In this document: positions 32,653 through 46,006 of the stretch, one piece after another
Layout: each line of letters begins with the position of its first letter
Numbering within the stretch: the first letter of the stretch is position 1
DNA from: Pseudomonas lurida
Lineage (GTDB): Bacteria; Pseudomonadota; Gammaproteobacteria; Pseudomonadales; Pseudomonadaceae
NCBI RefSeq assembly: GCF_002563895.1
Contig: NZ_PDJB01000001.1
Location: forward strand, 6,245,501 to 6,309,500
DNA: 64,000 bases
Reading direction: 5' to 3'
The notes under the pieces: generated by a model
Databases searched by the model: none
What the model was told of the DNA's origin: nothing
Seen by the model: only the letters and a program-made list of their open reading frames with translations
Program-made: the position numbers and the translations under genes

Positions 32653-35091
32653 ATGCGCCTTCCTACCAAGCTTCGCCAGCGACTTTCCTACCACGGCATG
32701 ACCTGCAGCCTTCTGCTCGGCACGGCAGCCACTGCTGGTGTTTTGCTCTCTGCTGACGCCATGGCTGCCAGCGCAGTGCAGCATTACATTATCGCCGCGG
32801 GCCCCCTGGACAATGCCTTGAGCCAGTTTGCCGCCAGGGCGAATGTGATCTTATCGTTCTCCCCCCAGCAAACCGCGCGTTTGAACACACCTGGGCTGGA
32901 AGGTGACTATTCGGTGGAGCAAGGCTTTGCCCTGTTGTTGCAGAACTCGGGGTTGCAAGCCGTCACCCAGGCGCCCGGCAGTTATGTCCTGCAGCCTATT
33001 CCCGCAGATCAACTCACGCTCGCACCTACCACCGTCAGCACTTATCAACAGGCGGGTTTCAATCAAGAGATTGCCGGAGATGTGGGCTACAAGGCGCAAA
33101 ATAGCCGTATTGGTACCAAGACCAGCACGCCTTTGTCGGAAACACCCCGTTCGGTATCGGTCGTGACCGGCCAGCGCATCAAGGACCAGAAGTCGCAGAC
33201 CCTGACTGAAGTATTGGGCTACGTGCCAGGTATCTTCGCGCCACCTTTTGCTGCCGGCGATGGTCTGGCGGGGGATTTATTCTTCATTCGCGGTTTCAAT
33301 GCCACGGATTACGGCTACGGTCTGCTGCGAGACGGCCTGCGCGTGCAAGGCAATCGGTACGACACCACCAGTGAGCCCTATGGCCTGGAACGGGTCGAAA
33401 TCTTCCGTGGCCCCTCTTCCCTGCTCTACGGCGAAAACGCGCCTGGCGGTTTGGTGAACCTGGTGAGCAAACACCCTACTGCGACGCCGCAAGGTGAAGT
33501 CCAGCTGGGTTATGGCTCTAATAATCGCCGCCAATTGGGTGTGGATATCTCGGGGCCGCTCAACGACAGCGACAACATTCTTGGTCGCGTTGTGATGCTC
33601 GGGCGTAAGTCCGACACGCAGACTGACCATGTGCCCGATGATCGCCTGTACATCGCCCCCTCGCTGACCCTGAATTTCGACGATTACAACACCCTCACGC
33701 TGTTGGCCAATTACCAGAAGGACCACACCAACCTCGAACTTGGCCTACCGGCCGCAGGCACCTTGCTTACAAATCCCAATGGCAAGCTGTCCAAGCACAT
33801 CATGCTCGGCGACCCGGATTGGAATACGTTCGAACGTGAAGCCTGGAGCACCGGCTACGAATTCAGCCACAGCTTCAACGATGATTGGCAGTTCCGTCAG
33901 AACTCGCGCTATATGCAGTCGCGCATCAACCGGCATGAGACCTGGCCCAGCACGTTGAACAACCGCGGTTTCGGTACTCAACTGAACATGACCGCCTACG
34001 ACCGCTACAACAAGTCGATGGTCTATTCCCTGGATAACCAGTTGGAAGGCAAATTCGAGGTCGGTGGCCTGGAAAATACCGTGCTGTTGGGTGCCAGTTA
34101 CGACCGCACCTCTTTCAGCCAGGATTGGAACGCAGGCTTTGCCGGCACCATCAATGTGTATAACCCCGTGTACCTGCGCGATCCATTAACCCCGGTGGCC
34201 GTGCAAAACACCTTGCTCGAGCAGCAAATGAAGGGCGTTTATGCACAGGTGCAGAGCAAGTACGACCACTGGTTGTTCCTGCTGGGCGGTCGCCAGGACT
34301 GGGTCGACAGTGATTTCCGCGACAAGGTCAACAAGGCCAGCAACACCGGCTCGCAAGACCGCAAGTTCACCTACCAGGGCGGGGTGATGTACCAGTTCGA
34401 CAATGGCGTGACGCCGTATGTCAGCTACTCCACCGCATTCGTGCCTGTGCAGCAGATCTCCAACGCCGGATCACCGTTGAAGCCGATCACCAGCAGCCAG
34501 TACGAAGTGGGTGTGAAATACGAACCGATCGGCTGGGATACGGCGATGACCCTGTCGGTGTATGACTTGCGCAAGGAAGACGACACCTACCTGGACGCCA
34601 CTACCAACAGCTACCGACAGGTAGGCGAAAGCCGCGCCAAAGGGGTGGAAGTCGAGGTGAACAGCAACATCACACCCAACCTGAATGTGACGGCGGCCTA
34701 CACCTACACTGACGCTCGGATTACCAAGGACTCGGCTACATCGCTGGTCGAGGGGCACCAAATGACGGGCGTTCCTCGCAACCAGGCTTCAGTGTGGGGC
34801 AAATACCGTTTCCTTGACGGTCAGCTCAAGGGCTTCTCCCTGGGCGGCGGCGTGCGGTATTTCGACAGCACGTTCTCTTACACGGCGCCAACGCTTTACG
34901 GGAAGCTGGACGCAGGGAGCGTCACCCTGGTGGACGCAGCCGTTGGTTATCAGATCGACAAACACTGGTCTGTGGACGTGAACGCCAAGAACCTGTTCGA
35001 CAAGGAATATGTATCCGGGTGCAACGATGCGGGCCGCTGCTATTGGGGCGACAGCCGTACGCTACTCGGGACCGTTTCGTACAACTGGTGA
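32653..35091 (+). CDS. TonB-dependent siderophore receptor with signalling domain
   Basis: The product has 812 residues from ATG 32653. A signal peptide covers about residues 1-38, ending in DAMAAS. A secretin/TonB short N-terminal signalling domain follows (about 43-112, VQHYIIAAGPLDNALSQF), then the plug (SETPRSVSVV, RGFNATDYGYGLLRDGLR, FRGPSSLLYGENAPGGLVN) and a beta-barrel ending in the aromatic SYNW. The YGENAPGGLVN and C-terminal CNDAGRCYWGDSR patterns resemble the FhuA/FoxA/FiuA branch, so a hydroxamate siderophore is a plausible ligand; that is inference. With the two upstream genes it forms a complete cell-surface signalling system. Confidence 0.94.
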   Translation: MRLPTKLRQRLSYHGMTCSLLLGTAATAGVLLSADAMAASAVQHYIIAAGPLDNALSQFAARANVILSFSPQQTARLNTPGLEGDYSVEQGFALLLQNSGLQAVTQAPGSYVLQPIPADQLTLAPTTVSTYQQAGFNQEIAGDVGYKAQNSRIGTKTSTPLSETPRSVSVVTGQRIKDQKSQTLTEVLGYVPGIFAPPFAAGDGLAGDLFFIRGFNATDYGYGLLRDGLRVQGNRYDTTSEPYGLERVEIFRGPSSLLYGENAPGGLVNLVSKHPTATPQGEVQLGYGSNNRRQLGVDISGPLNDSDNILGRVVMLGRKSDTQTDHVPDDRLYIAPSLTLNFDDYNTLTLLANYQKDHTNLELGLPAAGTLLTNPNGKLSKHIMLGDPDWNTFEREAWSTGYEFSHSFNDDWQFRQNSRYMQSRINRHETWPSTLNNRGFGTQLNMTAYDRYNKSMVYSLDNQLEGKFEVGGLENTVLLGASYDRTSFSQDWNAGFAGTINVYNPVYLRDPLTPVAVQNTLLEQQMKGVYAQVQSKYDHWLFLLGGRQDWVDSDFRDKVNKASNTGSQDRKFTYQGGVMYQFDNGVTPYVSYSTAFVPVQQISNAGSPLKPITSSQYEVGVKYEPIGWDTAMTLSVYDLRKEDDTYLDATTNSYRQVGESRAKGVEVEVNSNITPNLNVTAAYTYTDARITKDSATSLVEGHQMTGVPRNQASVWGKYRFLDGQLKGFSLGGGVRYFDSTFSYTAPTLYGKLDAGSVTLVDAAVGYQIDKHWSVDVNAKNLFDKEYVSGCNDAGRCYWGDSRTLLGTVSYNW

Positions 35092-35096
35092 TGGAA

Positions 35097-35132
35097 ATCG
35101 GCCTGAAGTGTCTACGTGTTCTTCAGGCCGAT
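35097..35132. terminator. Hairpin between receptor and mnmE genes
   Basis: A perfect 12-base stem, atcggcctgaag (35097-35108) with cttcaggccgat (35121-35132), encloses a 12-base loop just after the receptor stop. The gap separates convergent genes, so it may serve both transcripts. No T-run follows in either direction, which makes it a weak terminator candidate. Confidence 0.6.
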
Positions 35133-35175
35133 ATCGCTCGCACGCCAGTGCCCACAGGGAGTGTGGATAACTTGG

Positions 35176-36546
35176 CTATTTGCCGATGCAAAAGCTGGAA
35201 AAGATCCGCCCCAACAAATCATCGGAGCTAAACGCACCGGTGATTTCTCCCAACAGCTGCTGTGCCTGGCGCAGATCCTCTGCCAGCAGCTCCCCTGCCC
35301 CCGCCAGGGTCAGCTGGGCCCGACCGTGCTCCAACGCCGCGCTGGCATGGCGCAACGCCTCCAGGTGCCTGCGGCGCGCACTGAAGCTGCTTTCCGAGGT
35401 CTGTTCGTAGCCCATACAGGCCTTGAGGTGCTCGCGCAGCAATTCCAGGCCTTCACCTGCCGCCTTGGCGCTGAGGCTGATGGTGACATGGCCATCGGCG
35501 CTGGTTTCAATCGCAATGGCTTCGCCTGTCAGGTCGGCTTTGTTGCGAATCAAGGTGACTTTGGCCGGGTCCGGACGTTGCTCGAGGAATTCCGGCCACA
35601 ATGCAAAAGGATCCACCGCCTCGGGCGCCGTAGCATCTACCACCAGCAGCACCCTGTCGGCTTCGCCAATGGCCTTGAGCGCGCGTTCCACACCGATCTT
35701 TTCCACCTGGTCATCGGTATCGCGCAAGCCGGCGGTGTCGACCACGTGCAGTGGCATGCCGTCGATGTGGATATGTTCACGCAGGATATCCCGGGTGGTG
35801 CCGGCAATCTCGGTGACGATAGCGGCCTCACGCCCCGCCAGTGCATTGAGCAGGCTGGATTTGCCTGCGTTAGGCCGCCCAGCGATCACCACTGTCATGC
35901 CGTCACGTAGCAGTGCTCCCTGCCCGGCCTCGCGCAGGACTGTGGATAACTCATCGCGAACGTTGTCGAGCATCGCCAGGACATGGCCATCGGCGAGAAA
36001 GTCGATTTCTTCCTCGGGAAAATCAATCGCCGCCTCCACATAAATGCGCAGGCTGATCAACTGCTCGGTCAAGTTATGCACACGCAGCGAGAACGCGCCC
36101 TGCAGTGAGCGCAGTGCATTGCGTGCTGCCTGTGCCGAACTGGCCTCGATCAAGTCGGCGATGGCTTCGGCCTGGGCCAGGTCGAGCTTGTCATTGAGAA
36201 ACGCACGTTCGCTGAATTCCCCCGGCCTGGCCAAGCGGCAGCCCAGCTGCAGGCAACGTTGCAGCAGCATATCCAGCACAACCGGGCCGCCATGGCCCTG
36301 CAATTCCAGCACATCTTCCCCGGTGAATGAGTTTGGCCCTGGGAAATAAAGAGCCAAACCCTCATCCAGAACGCTGTCATCTGCATCCAGGAACGCGCCG
36401 TAATGGGCATAACGCGGCTTCAACTCGCGGCCGCTAATGGCCTTGGCTGCAACGCTTGCGAGCGGCCCGGAAATTCTAACGATACCGACACCGCCGCGAC
36501 CCTGAGCGGTAGCGACGGCAGCGATGGTTTCACGAGGAGCGCTCAT
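35176..36546 (-). CDS. mnmE: tRNA modification GTPase MnmE
   Basis: The product has 456 residues from ATG 36546 ([13 protein letters not shown]). The N-terminal tetrahydrofolate-binding domain is followed by a G domain with [14 protein letters not shown] near residues 222-235, [10 protein letters not shown] and NKAD, and the protein ends in the family CIGK with the catalytic cysteine. It works with MnmG on U34 of tRNA. It lies downstream of yidC in the rpmH-rnpA-yidD-yidC-mnmE order. Exact DnaA boxes lie within it (35941-35949) and just past its stop (35162-35170). Confidence 0.98.
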   Translation of the reverse strand: MSAPRETIAAVATAQGRGGVGIVRISGPLASVAAKAISGRELKPRYAHYGAFLDADDSVLDEGLALYFPGPNSFTGEDVLELQGHGGPVVLDMLLQRCLQLGCRLARPGEFSERAFLNDKLDLAQAEAIADLIEASSAQAARNALRSLQGAFSLRVHNLTEQLISLRIYVEAAIDFPEEEIDFLADGHVLAMLDNVRDELSTVLREAGQGALLRDGMTVVIAGRPNAGKSSLLNALAGREAAIVTEIAGTTRDILREHIHIDGMPLHVVDTAGLRDTDDQVEKIGVERALKAIGEADRVLLVVDATAPEAVDPFALWPEFLEQRPDPAKVTLIRNKADLTGEAIAIETSADGHVTISLSAKAAGEGLELLREHLKACMGYEQTSESSFSARRRHLEALRHASAALEHGRAQLTLAGAGELLAEDLRQAQQLLGEITGAFSSDDLLGRIFSSFCIGK

Positions 36547-36581
36547 CAGCAGATTCCAGAACAAAAGTGACGGAAAGCAAA

Positions 36582-36600
36582 ACGCCCCACTAGGGGGCGT
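36582..36600 (-). terminator. Probable intrinsic terminator after yidC
   Basis: The stem acgcccc/ggggcgt with a short loop lies in the gap between yidC and mnmE. On the minus strand it is followed by tttgctttcc, a modest T-rich run, so it could terminate or attenuate the rpmH-to-yidC transcript. An exact DnaA box lies at 36610-36618 beside it. Confidence 0.65.
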
Positions 36601-36625
36601 CTTGAGTGGTTATCCACAGAGTAAA

Positions 36626-38308
36626 TTACGCCGCGGCTTTTGCGGTAGCCGCTTCGATTTTACGTGTGATGTACCACTGTTGAGAGATCGACAACACGTT
36701 GTTGACCACCCAGTACAGCACCAGGCCCGCTGGGAACCACAGGAAGAAGAAGGTGAAGATGATTGGCATCATTTTCATTACCTTGGCCTGCATCGGATCC
36801 GGCGGAGTCGGGTTCAGGCGCTGCTGGATGAACATGGTCGCGCCCATGATGATCGGCAGGATAAAGAACGGGTCTTTGATCGACAGGTCAGTTATCCACA
36901 GCATGAACGGTGCCTGGCGCATTTCCACGCTTTCCAGGAGTACCCAGTACAGCGACAGGAACACCGGCATCTGCACCAGAATCGGCAAGCATCCACCCAG
37001 CGGGTTGATCTTCTCTTTCTTGTACAGCTCCATCATGGCCTGCGACATTTTCTGCCGGTCATCGCCATGTTGTTCTTTCAGCGCTGCCAGTTTTGGTGCC
37101 ACGGCACGCATGCGCGCCATCGACTTGTAGCTGGCTGCCGACAATGGGAAGAAGATCCCTTTGATCAGCATGGTCAGGAAGATGATCGAGAAGCCCCAGT
37201 TACCCACGATGCTGTGGATATGTTGCAGCAACCAGAAAATCGGCTGGGCAATGAACCACAGGAAGCCGTAGTCCACCGTCAATTCCAGACCTGGGGACAA
37301 CTCTTTGAGCACCGCCTGGCTTTTCGGGCCGGCGTACAGGGTAGCGCTGGTTTCAGCCTTGGCACCTGGAGCGACGGTCAACGCCGGGCCAGTAAAGCCA
37401 ATGATGTAGTTGCCCTGACTGTCCTTGCGGGTCTGGACCAGGTTCGCTTCACCTTTGTTCGGGATCCAGGCGGTCACGAAGTAGTGTTGCAGCCAAGCGA
37501 CCCATCCACCTTGGACGGTCTCTTTCAGCGAGCCCTTGTCGATATCTTTCATCGACACTTTCTTGTACGGCTCGTTACTTGTCCACAGCGCAGCACCCAG
37601 GTAAGTCGCGGTGCCGGTGGCAGTGCTGGAAGAAGGATCGGAGCTGGCGTCACGCTTGAGCTGGGCAAACAGGTTGCCGCTCCATGGCTTGTCGCTTTCG
37701 TTGTCGATCAGGTAAGTGACCTTCAAGTCGTACAGACCACGGGTGAAGCTGAAACGCTTGATGTAGTTGACGCCGTCGAGGCTGAATTTCAGGTCGACGT
37801 TCAACTGGTTCTGGCCATCAGCCAGTTGATAAGTCTTTTGTTCGGTCGAATAAACCGGACGACCGGTAGCACGTGCATCCGGACCGTTGGTGCCGGTCAG
37901 GCCGCTTTGTGCCAGATATGTACGTTCACCACCGTTATCGAACAGTTGGAACGGAACATCCGGATGGTCCTGGCGACGTGGATACAGCGGCAGTTTCAAC
38001 TGCGCGATATCACCACCCTGTGGGTCGATAGCCAAGTCGAGCACATCCGTTTTCACATGGATGAGGTCTTTATTGGTGACCACGGGCGTTTCTAGAGGGG
38101 CGCTTGTCTCGCCATTCGCGCTGGGAACATCGGCACTCGCGGACGCATTGTTACCCAGCGGGGTGTCCGGAATTGCCGGCGCAGCCTGGTTGGTAGCAAC
38201 ATTCTGAGTCGGCAGGGCAGCCTGGCCGTAGTCCTGGTTCCACTTAAGAACCATGACGTAGGACACGATTGCCAGGGCGACGATCAGGATCGTGCGTTTA
38301 ATATCCAT
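36626..38308 (-). CDS. yidC: Membrane protein insertase YidC
   Basis: The 560-residue insertase begins with a membrane helix (MDIKRTILIVALAIVSYVMV), followed by the large periplasmic domain of Gram-negative YidC (about residues 60-340) and the conserved C-terminal group of helices from about 350 on (GNWGFSIIFLTMLIKGIFFP, NPLGGCLPILVQMPVFLSLY). It inserts and folds inner-membrane proteins with or without SecYEG. It lies 2 bases after yidD. Confidence 0.98.
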   Translation of the reverse strand: MDIKRTILIVALAIVSYVMVLKWNQDYGQAALPTQNVATNQAAPAIPDTPLGNNASASADVPSANGETSAPLETPVVTNKDLIHVKTDVLDLAIDPQGGDIAQLKLPLYPRRQDHPDVPFQLFDNGGERTYLAQSGLTGTNGPDARATGRPVYSTEQKTYQLADGQNQLNVDLKFSLDGVNYIKRFSFTRGLYDLKVTYLIDNESDKPWSGNLFAQLKRDASSDPSSSTATGTATYLGAALWTSNEPYKKVSMKDIDKGSLKETVQGGWVAWLQHYFVTAWIPNKGEANLVQTRKDSQGNYIIGFTGPALTVAPGAKAETSATLYAGPKSQAVLKELSPGLELTVDYGFLWFIAQPIFWLLQHIHSIVGNWGFSIIFLTMLIKGIFFPLSAASYKSMARMRAVAPKLAALKEQHGDDRQKMSQAMMELYKKEKINPLGGCLPILVQMPVFLSLYWVLLESVEMRQAPFMLWITDLSIKDPFFILPIIMGATMFIQQRLNPTPPDPMQAKVMKMMPIIFTFFFLWFPAGLVLYWVVNNVLSISQQWYITRKIEAATAKAAA

Positions 38309-38310
38309 GA

Positions 38311-38556
38311 TTACTCGGCCATCGAAGAAGAACGGGAGGTAGGGATAGGTGGAACCGGGTCATAACCACCGGGATTCCACGGATGACAGCGACCTAAACG
38401 ACGAAAGGTCAGCCAGCCACCGCGCAGAAGACCATGGTTTTCTATGGCCTCTAACGCGTAGCAGGAACAACTGGGGTAGAAACGACAGTGGTTGGCCATC
38501 AGAGGACTAATGGCATAGCGATAAAACTGGATCGGAACGAGGGCCAGTTTACGCAT
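38311..38556 (-). CDS. yidD: Membrane protein insertion efficiency factor YidD
   Basis: The small protein has 81 residues from ATG 38556. It has the family core [20 protein letters not shown] and the cysteine-rich [24 protein letters not shown]. It is an amphipathic inner-membrane-associated protein that helps YidC. Its start overlaps the rnpA stop by 8 bases and it ends 2 bases before yidC. A TTG one codon upstream is an alternative start. Confidence 0.95.
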   Translation of the reverse strand: MRKLALVPIQFYRYAISPLMANHCRFYPSCSCYALEAIENHGLLRGGWLTFRRLGRCHPWNPGGYDPVPPIPTSRSSSMAE

Positions 38557-38956
38557 CAAGGCTGTCTACCCCTACAGTTTCGGTGCTGACTGCTGGTGCT
38601 GGCTTGTTGGTACGCGCCAAACGTTTCCAGAGCTTGCCGAAATGCTGAATCAATTCGGGGTTTTCTACGTCCCCCAAGCCTTTGCGCGCGACGATAACAA
38701 TATCCCAACCAACCAGAGTGTCCTGGTGGAGGCGAAACGATTCGCGCATCAGACGCTTGAGGCGATTGCGCTCAACGGAGAGCTTTACGCTCTTCTTGCC
38801 GATCACCAACCCGAGTCGGGGGTGATCCAGATCGTTGTTACGCGCAAGGAGCAGGAGATTTTTCCCCGGAACCTTGCCGGTGGGGGAGTCAAAGACTGCC
38901 TTGAAATGCCGGGGGGTTAGCAAACGCTTTTCCCGACTGAAGTCCTGACTCACCAC
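38549..38956 (-). CDS. rnpA: Ribonuclease P protein component
   Basis: The product has 135 residues from GTG 38956, giving [13 protein letters not shown] as in other Pseudomonas RnpA; a second GTG follows immediately at 38953. The longest open frame extends to 39049, but this would overlap rpmH. The RNA-binding motif [13 protein letters not shown] is near residues 66-78. It binds the catalytic RNA of RNase P, which processes tRNA 5' ends. It lies between rpmH and yidD. Confidence 0.96.
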   Translation of the reverse strand: MVSQDFSREKRLLTPRHFKAVFDSPTGKVPGKNLLLLARNNDLDHPRLGLVIGKKSVKLSVERNRLKRLMRESFRLHQDTLVGWDIVIVARKGLGDVENPELIQHFGKLWKRLARTNKPAPAVSTETVGVDSLDA

Positions 38957-38969
38957 CAGTACCGGATTA

Positions 38970-39104
38970 TCAAACTGCCAGACGCGCACGACCTTTGGCG
39001 CGACGACGCGACAGGACAGCACGGCCGTTCTTGGTAGCCATGCGAGCACGGAAGCCGTGGGTGCGGGCGCGTTTGATGGTGCTTGGTTGGAAAGTACGTT
39101 TCAT
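38970..39104 (-). CDS. rpmH: Ribosomal protein L34
   Basis: The minus strand encodes 44 residues, beginning [18 protein letters not shown] and ending ARLAV with a TGA at 38970-38972. The sequence is that of L34, a small, very basic 50S protein. It lies 13 bases before rnpA and borders oriC, the invariant order in Pseudomonas. Confidence 0.97.
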   Translation of the reverse strand: MKRTFQPSTIKRARTHGFRARMATKNGRAVLSRRRAKGRARLAV

Positions 39105-39689
39105 GGCGTTGTTACCTGGTTCGTCCACAACGGGCCGGAATGGCCCCCGTTTTAAGAGACCGGCGATTCTAGTGAAAGCAAGCCTCTAGGTCAATTTCCA
39201 ACCAGCTTTTCCTTTAATTAGATCTCCACAGGCCATTTGGTCTTTTCCATCCGCTGGGCTTCCACGTGTCATGGGATAGATATAAAAATAAAGAAGGAAG
39301 TTATTTAAAGCTTTTCTGTAAAGCTTATAAAAGCTAGGCAGGCATTCATCTGTGGATAACTGCCTTGAGGCCATATTCCACCTGATGTACAGAGAATGAC
39401 AACACAGGGGAGAAACGGTGCTCTGCCTGTGCTGCGCTGTCGGATAAGCTGTGTGTGGAATGGCTTGTTATCCACAGGCTGGTTACCCACAGACTTTCGC
39501 CCCCACTTGTACAACGACCTTAGGCGGGCTTATCCACAGAGCTTATGCACAGACCATTGGTCGCCTTTATTACCGTTAAGACGTTGATTTTGGCCGGCCT
39601 GTGATCAAGCTACATGTGGATAAGTGGGCGGCTCGCCGCTACAATGGCGGCTGTTTTTGCCTCACCGGCTTTCAACTTAGGGGATATCC
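39105..39689. other. oriC: Chromosomal replication origin oriC (rpmH-dnaA intergenic region)
   Basis: The 585-base gap between rpmH and dnaA has no gene. It contains exact DnaA boxes at 39351-39359 and 39615-39623 (minus orientation) and at 39468-39476 and 39530-39538 (plus), plus near matches ttacccaca (39483-39491) and ttatgcaca (39543-39551). An AT-rich stretch at about 39275-39335 (ataaaaataaag, ttatttaaagc, gcttataaaagc) lies beside the boxes and is the likely unwinding element. This location is the proven origin in P. aeruginosa and P. putida. The flanking promoters of rpmH and dnaA must also lie here; the box at 39615 is close to the dnaA start and fits autoregulation. Confidence 0.95.
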
Positions 39690-41210
39690 GTGTCAGTGGA
39701 ACTTTGGCAGCAGTGCGTGGAGCTTTTGCGCGATGAGCTGCCTGCCCAGCAATTCAACACCTGGATCCGTCCGCTACAGGTCGAAGCCGAAGGCGACGAG
39801 TTGCGTGTCTACGCGCCCAATCGTTTTGTACTCGACTGGGTCAACGAGAAGTACCTGAGCCGCGTTCTCGAACTGCTCGACGAACATGGCAACGGCCTCG
39901 CGCCCGTAGTCTCCTTGTTAATAGGCAGCAAACGCAGCTCTGCGCCTCGCGCTGCGCCGAACGCGCCACTGGCTGCGAGCGCCTCTCAGGCGCAGGCAGC
40001 AGCAGCGCCTGTTAATAATTCGCCAGCGCCAGTTGCCCAGACGCCTTCGAAATCCTCGGCGCAAAAAAATGCGCCTATAAATGAAGAGCCGTCCCGCGAC
40101 AGCTTCGACCCGATGGCTGGCGCCAGCTCCCAACAGGCACCGGTTCGCGCAGAACAGCGCACCGTGCAGGTCGAAGGCGCGCTCAAGCACACCAGCTACC
40201 TGAACCGTACGTTTACCTTCGAGAACTTTGTAGAAGGTAAATCCAACCAGTTGGCTCGTGCAGCCGCCTGGCAAGTAGCCGATAACCCCAAGCATGGTTA
40301 CAACCCGCTCTTCCTATATGGCGGCGTCGGCTTGGGTAAGACCCACTTGATGCACGCTGTGGGTAACCACCTATTAAAGAAGAACCCGAATGCCAAGGTC
40401 GTGTACCTGCACTCGGAGCGCTTCGTGGCTGACATGGTCAAGGCCTTGCAGCTAAACGCTATCAACGAGTTCAAGCGGTTTTACCGCTCGGTTGATGCCC
40501 TGCTGATCGATGACATTCAATTCTTCGCTCGCAAGGAGCGTTCCCAGGAAGAGTTTTTCCACACCTTCAACGCCCTGCTCGAAGGTGGCCAGCAGGTCAT
40601 CCTGACCAGTGACCGTTATCCGAAAGAAATCGAAGGCCTGGAAGAACGCCTGAAATCGCGTTTCGGCTGGGGCCTGACCGTTGCGGTAGAGCCGCCGGAA
40701 CTGGAAACCCGCGTCGCGATCCTGATGAAAAAGGCCGACCAGGCCAAAGTGGACTTGCCTCACGATGCTGCGTTCTTCATTGCTCAACGCATTCGCTCCA
40801 ACGTGCGTGAACTGGAAGGTGCACTGAAGCGGGTCATCGCGCACTCTCACTTCATGGGCCGCGACATCACCATCGAGCTGATTCGCGAATCCCTCAAGGA
40901 CTTGTTGGCGCTGCAGGACAAACTGGTGAGTGTGGATAACATCCAGCGCACCGTGGCCGAGTACTACAAGATCAAGATTTCCGACCTGCTGTCCAAGCGC
41001 CGTTCGCGCTCGGTAGCACGTCCCCGTCAGGTGGCCATGGCCCTCTCCAAGGAGTTGACCAACCACAGCCTGCCGGAAATCGGTGATGTGTTTGGCGGAC
41101 GCGACCACACCACGGTCTTGCACGCGTGCCGCAAGATCAATGAACTTAAGGAATCCGACGCGGATATTCGCGAGGACTACAAGAACCTGCTGCGTACACT
41201 GACAACTTGA
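39690..41210 (+). CDS. dnaA: Replication initiator DnaA
   Basis: The 506-residue protein starts at GTG 39690, preceded by a ribosome-binding taggggat. Domain I begins [17 protein letters not shown]; a low-complexity Ala/Pro/Ser/Gln linker (about residues 85-160) is domain II; the AAA+ domain has the Walker A loop [15 protein letters not shown] near residues 209-223 and DDIQFF; domain IV ends with [14 protein letters not shown] and the DnaA signature [20 protein letters not shown]. It melts oriC and loads the helicase. A DnaA box lies inside the gene at 40931-40939. Confidence 0.99.
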   Translation: MSVELWQQCVELLRDELPAQQFNTWIRPLQVEAEGDELRVYAPNRFVLDWVNEKYLSRVLELLDEHGNGLAPVVSLLIGSKRSSAPRAAPNAPLAASASQAQAAAAPVNNSPAPVAQTPSKSSAQKNAPINEEPSRDSFDPMAGASSQQAPVRAEQRTVQVEGALKHTSYLNRTFTFENFVEGKSNQLARAAAWQVADNPKHGYNPLFLYGGVGLGKTHLMHAVGNHLLKKNPNAKVVYLHSERFVADMVKALQLNAINEFKRFYRSVDALLIDDIQFFARKERSQEEFFHTFNALLEGGQQVILTSDRYPKEIEGLEERLKSRFGWGLTVAVEPPELETRVAILMKKADQAKVDLPHDAAFFIAQRIRSNVRELEGALKRVIAHSHFMGRDITIELIRESLKDLLALQDKLVSVDNIQRTVAEYYKIKISDLLSKRRSRSVARPRQVAMALSKELTNHSLPEIGDVFGGRDHTTVLHACRKINELKESDADIREDYKNLLRTLTT

Positions 41211-41248
41211 TGACACCAGCGCAGCTTATTAAGGCAAGGGACTAGACC

Positions 41249-42352
41249 ATGCATTTCACCATTCAACGCGAAGCCCTGTTGAAACCCCTGCAACTGGTCG
41301 CAGGCGTCGTCGAGCGCCGACAGACCTTGCCGGTGCTCTCTAACGTATTGCTGGTGGTCGAAGGCCAGCAATTGTCCCTGACCGGTACCGACCTGGAAGT
41401 CGAACTGGTTGGCCGCGTGCAGTTGGAAGAGCCTGCCGAGCCTGGCGAGATCACCGTCCCGGCGCGCAAGCTGATGGATATCTGCAAAAGCCTGCCCAAC
41501 GACGCGCTGATCGATATCAAGGTTGATGAGGCGAAACTGGTCGTCAAGGCCGGCCGTAGCCGTTTCACCCTGTCCACGTTGCCGGCGAATGATTTCCCGA
41601 CGGTTGAGGAAGGCCCGGGTTCGCTGACCTGCAGCCTGGAGCAGAGCAAGCTGCGCCGCTTGATCGAGCGTACCAGCTTCGCCATGGCCCAGCAGGACGT
41701 GCGTTACTACCTCAACGGCATGCTGCTTGAAGTCTCGGAAGGCATTATCCGCGCGGTGGCAACCGACGGTCATCGTCTGGCGATGTGCTCGATGCGCGCC
41801 GATATCGGCCAGCCGGACCGTCACCAGGTCATCGTGCCACGCAAGGGTATCCTTGAGTTGGCGCGCTTGCTCACCGAGCCGGAAGGCAACGTCAGCATCG
41901 TGTTGGGTCAGCACCACATCCGCGCAACCACCGGCGAGTTCACCTTCACGTCCAAGCTGGTTGACGGCAAGTTCCCGGATTACGAGCGCGTGCTGCCTAA
42001 AGGTGGTGACAAGCTGGTACTCGGCGACCGTCAGGCACTGCGCGAAGCGTTCAGCCGTACCGCTATTCTGTCCAACGAAAAGTACCGTGGTATCCGCCTG
42101 CAGCTGGCGAATGGTCAACTGAAAATCCAGGCGAACAACCCGGAGCAGGAAGAAGCGGAAGAAGAAGTGGGCGTCGATTACAACGGCGGTTCGCTGGAAA
42201 TCGGCTTCAACGTGAGCTACCTGTTGGACGTACTGGGTGTGATGACCACCGAACAGGTTCGCCTGATTCTGTCGGACTCCAACAGCAGCGCCCTGGTGCA
42301 GGAATCCGACAACGACGACTCGGCTTACGTTGTCATGCCGATGCGCCTGTAA
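41249..42352 (+). CDS. dnaN: DNA polymerase III beta sliding clamp
   Basis: The 367-residue ring-forming clamp begins MHFTIQREALLKPLQLVAGV and has three repeated clamp domains, ending in the conserved AYVVMPMRL. It tethers polymerase III and other repair proteins to DNA. It is 38 bases after dnaA and 20 bases before recF in the standard order. Confidence 0.99.
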   Translation: MHFTIQREALLKPLQLVAGVVERRQTLPVLSNVLLVVEGQQLSLTGTDLEVELVGRVQLEEPAEPGEITVPARKLMDICKSLPNDALIDIKVDEAKLVVKAGRSRFTLSTLPANDFPTVEEGPGSLTCSLEQSKLRRLIERTSFAMAQQDVRYYLNGMLLEVSEGIIRAVATDGHRLAMCSMRADIGQPDRHQVIVPRKGILELARLLTEPEGNVSIVLGQHHIRATTGEFTFTSKLVDGKFPDYERVLPKGGDKLVLGDRQALREAFSRTAILSNEKYRGIRLQLANGQLKIQANNPEQEEAEEEVGVDYNGGSLEIGFNVSYLLDVLGVMTTEQVRLILSDSNSSALVQESDNDDSAYVVMPMRL

Positions 42353-42372
42353 TCATGCTCAGCAGAAGCTAG

Positions 42373-45898
<3,526 letters not shown>

Positions 45899-45918
45899 TC
45901 CAGGTAAACAGCCAGAAC

Positions 45919-45952
45919 AAAAAAAGGCCAACGCTCAGCGTTGGCCTTTTTT
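45919..45952 (+). terminator. Intrinsic terminator after gyrB
   Basis: An A-run leads into a GC-rich stem, aaggccaacgc with gcgttggcctt, closed by a short loop and followed by a T-run ending at 45952. It ends the dnaA-dnaN-recF-gyrB transcript 21 bases after the gyrB stop, and can also act on the convergent response-regulator gene because its leading A-run is a T-run on the other strand. Confidence 0.95.
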
Positions 45953-45981
45953 ATGGGGCAGTGTTCAGTGATCCGCGGAAA

Positions 45982-45997
45982 TGCTCCACGTGGAACA
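45982..45997. promoter_or_regulatory. parS: parS-like site downstream of gyrB
   Basis: The sequence tgctccacgtggaaca differs from the perfect site at 43424 by a single base. It sits in the gap between the gyrB terminator and the response-regulator stop. It is a probable third ParB site about 6.5 kb from oriC. Confidence 0.85.
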
Positions 45998-46006
45998 TCG
46001 GCATTT

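Noticed and set aside
39186..39587. Short open frames of 60-85 codons inside the rpmH-dnaA gap
   Set aside because: They overlap exact DnaA boxes and the AT-rich origin segment and have no family similarity.
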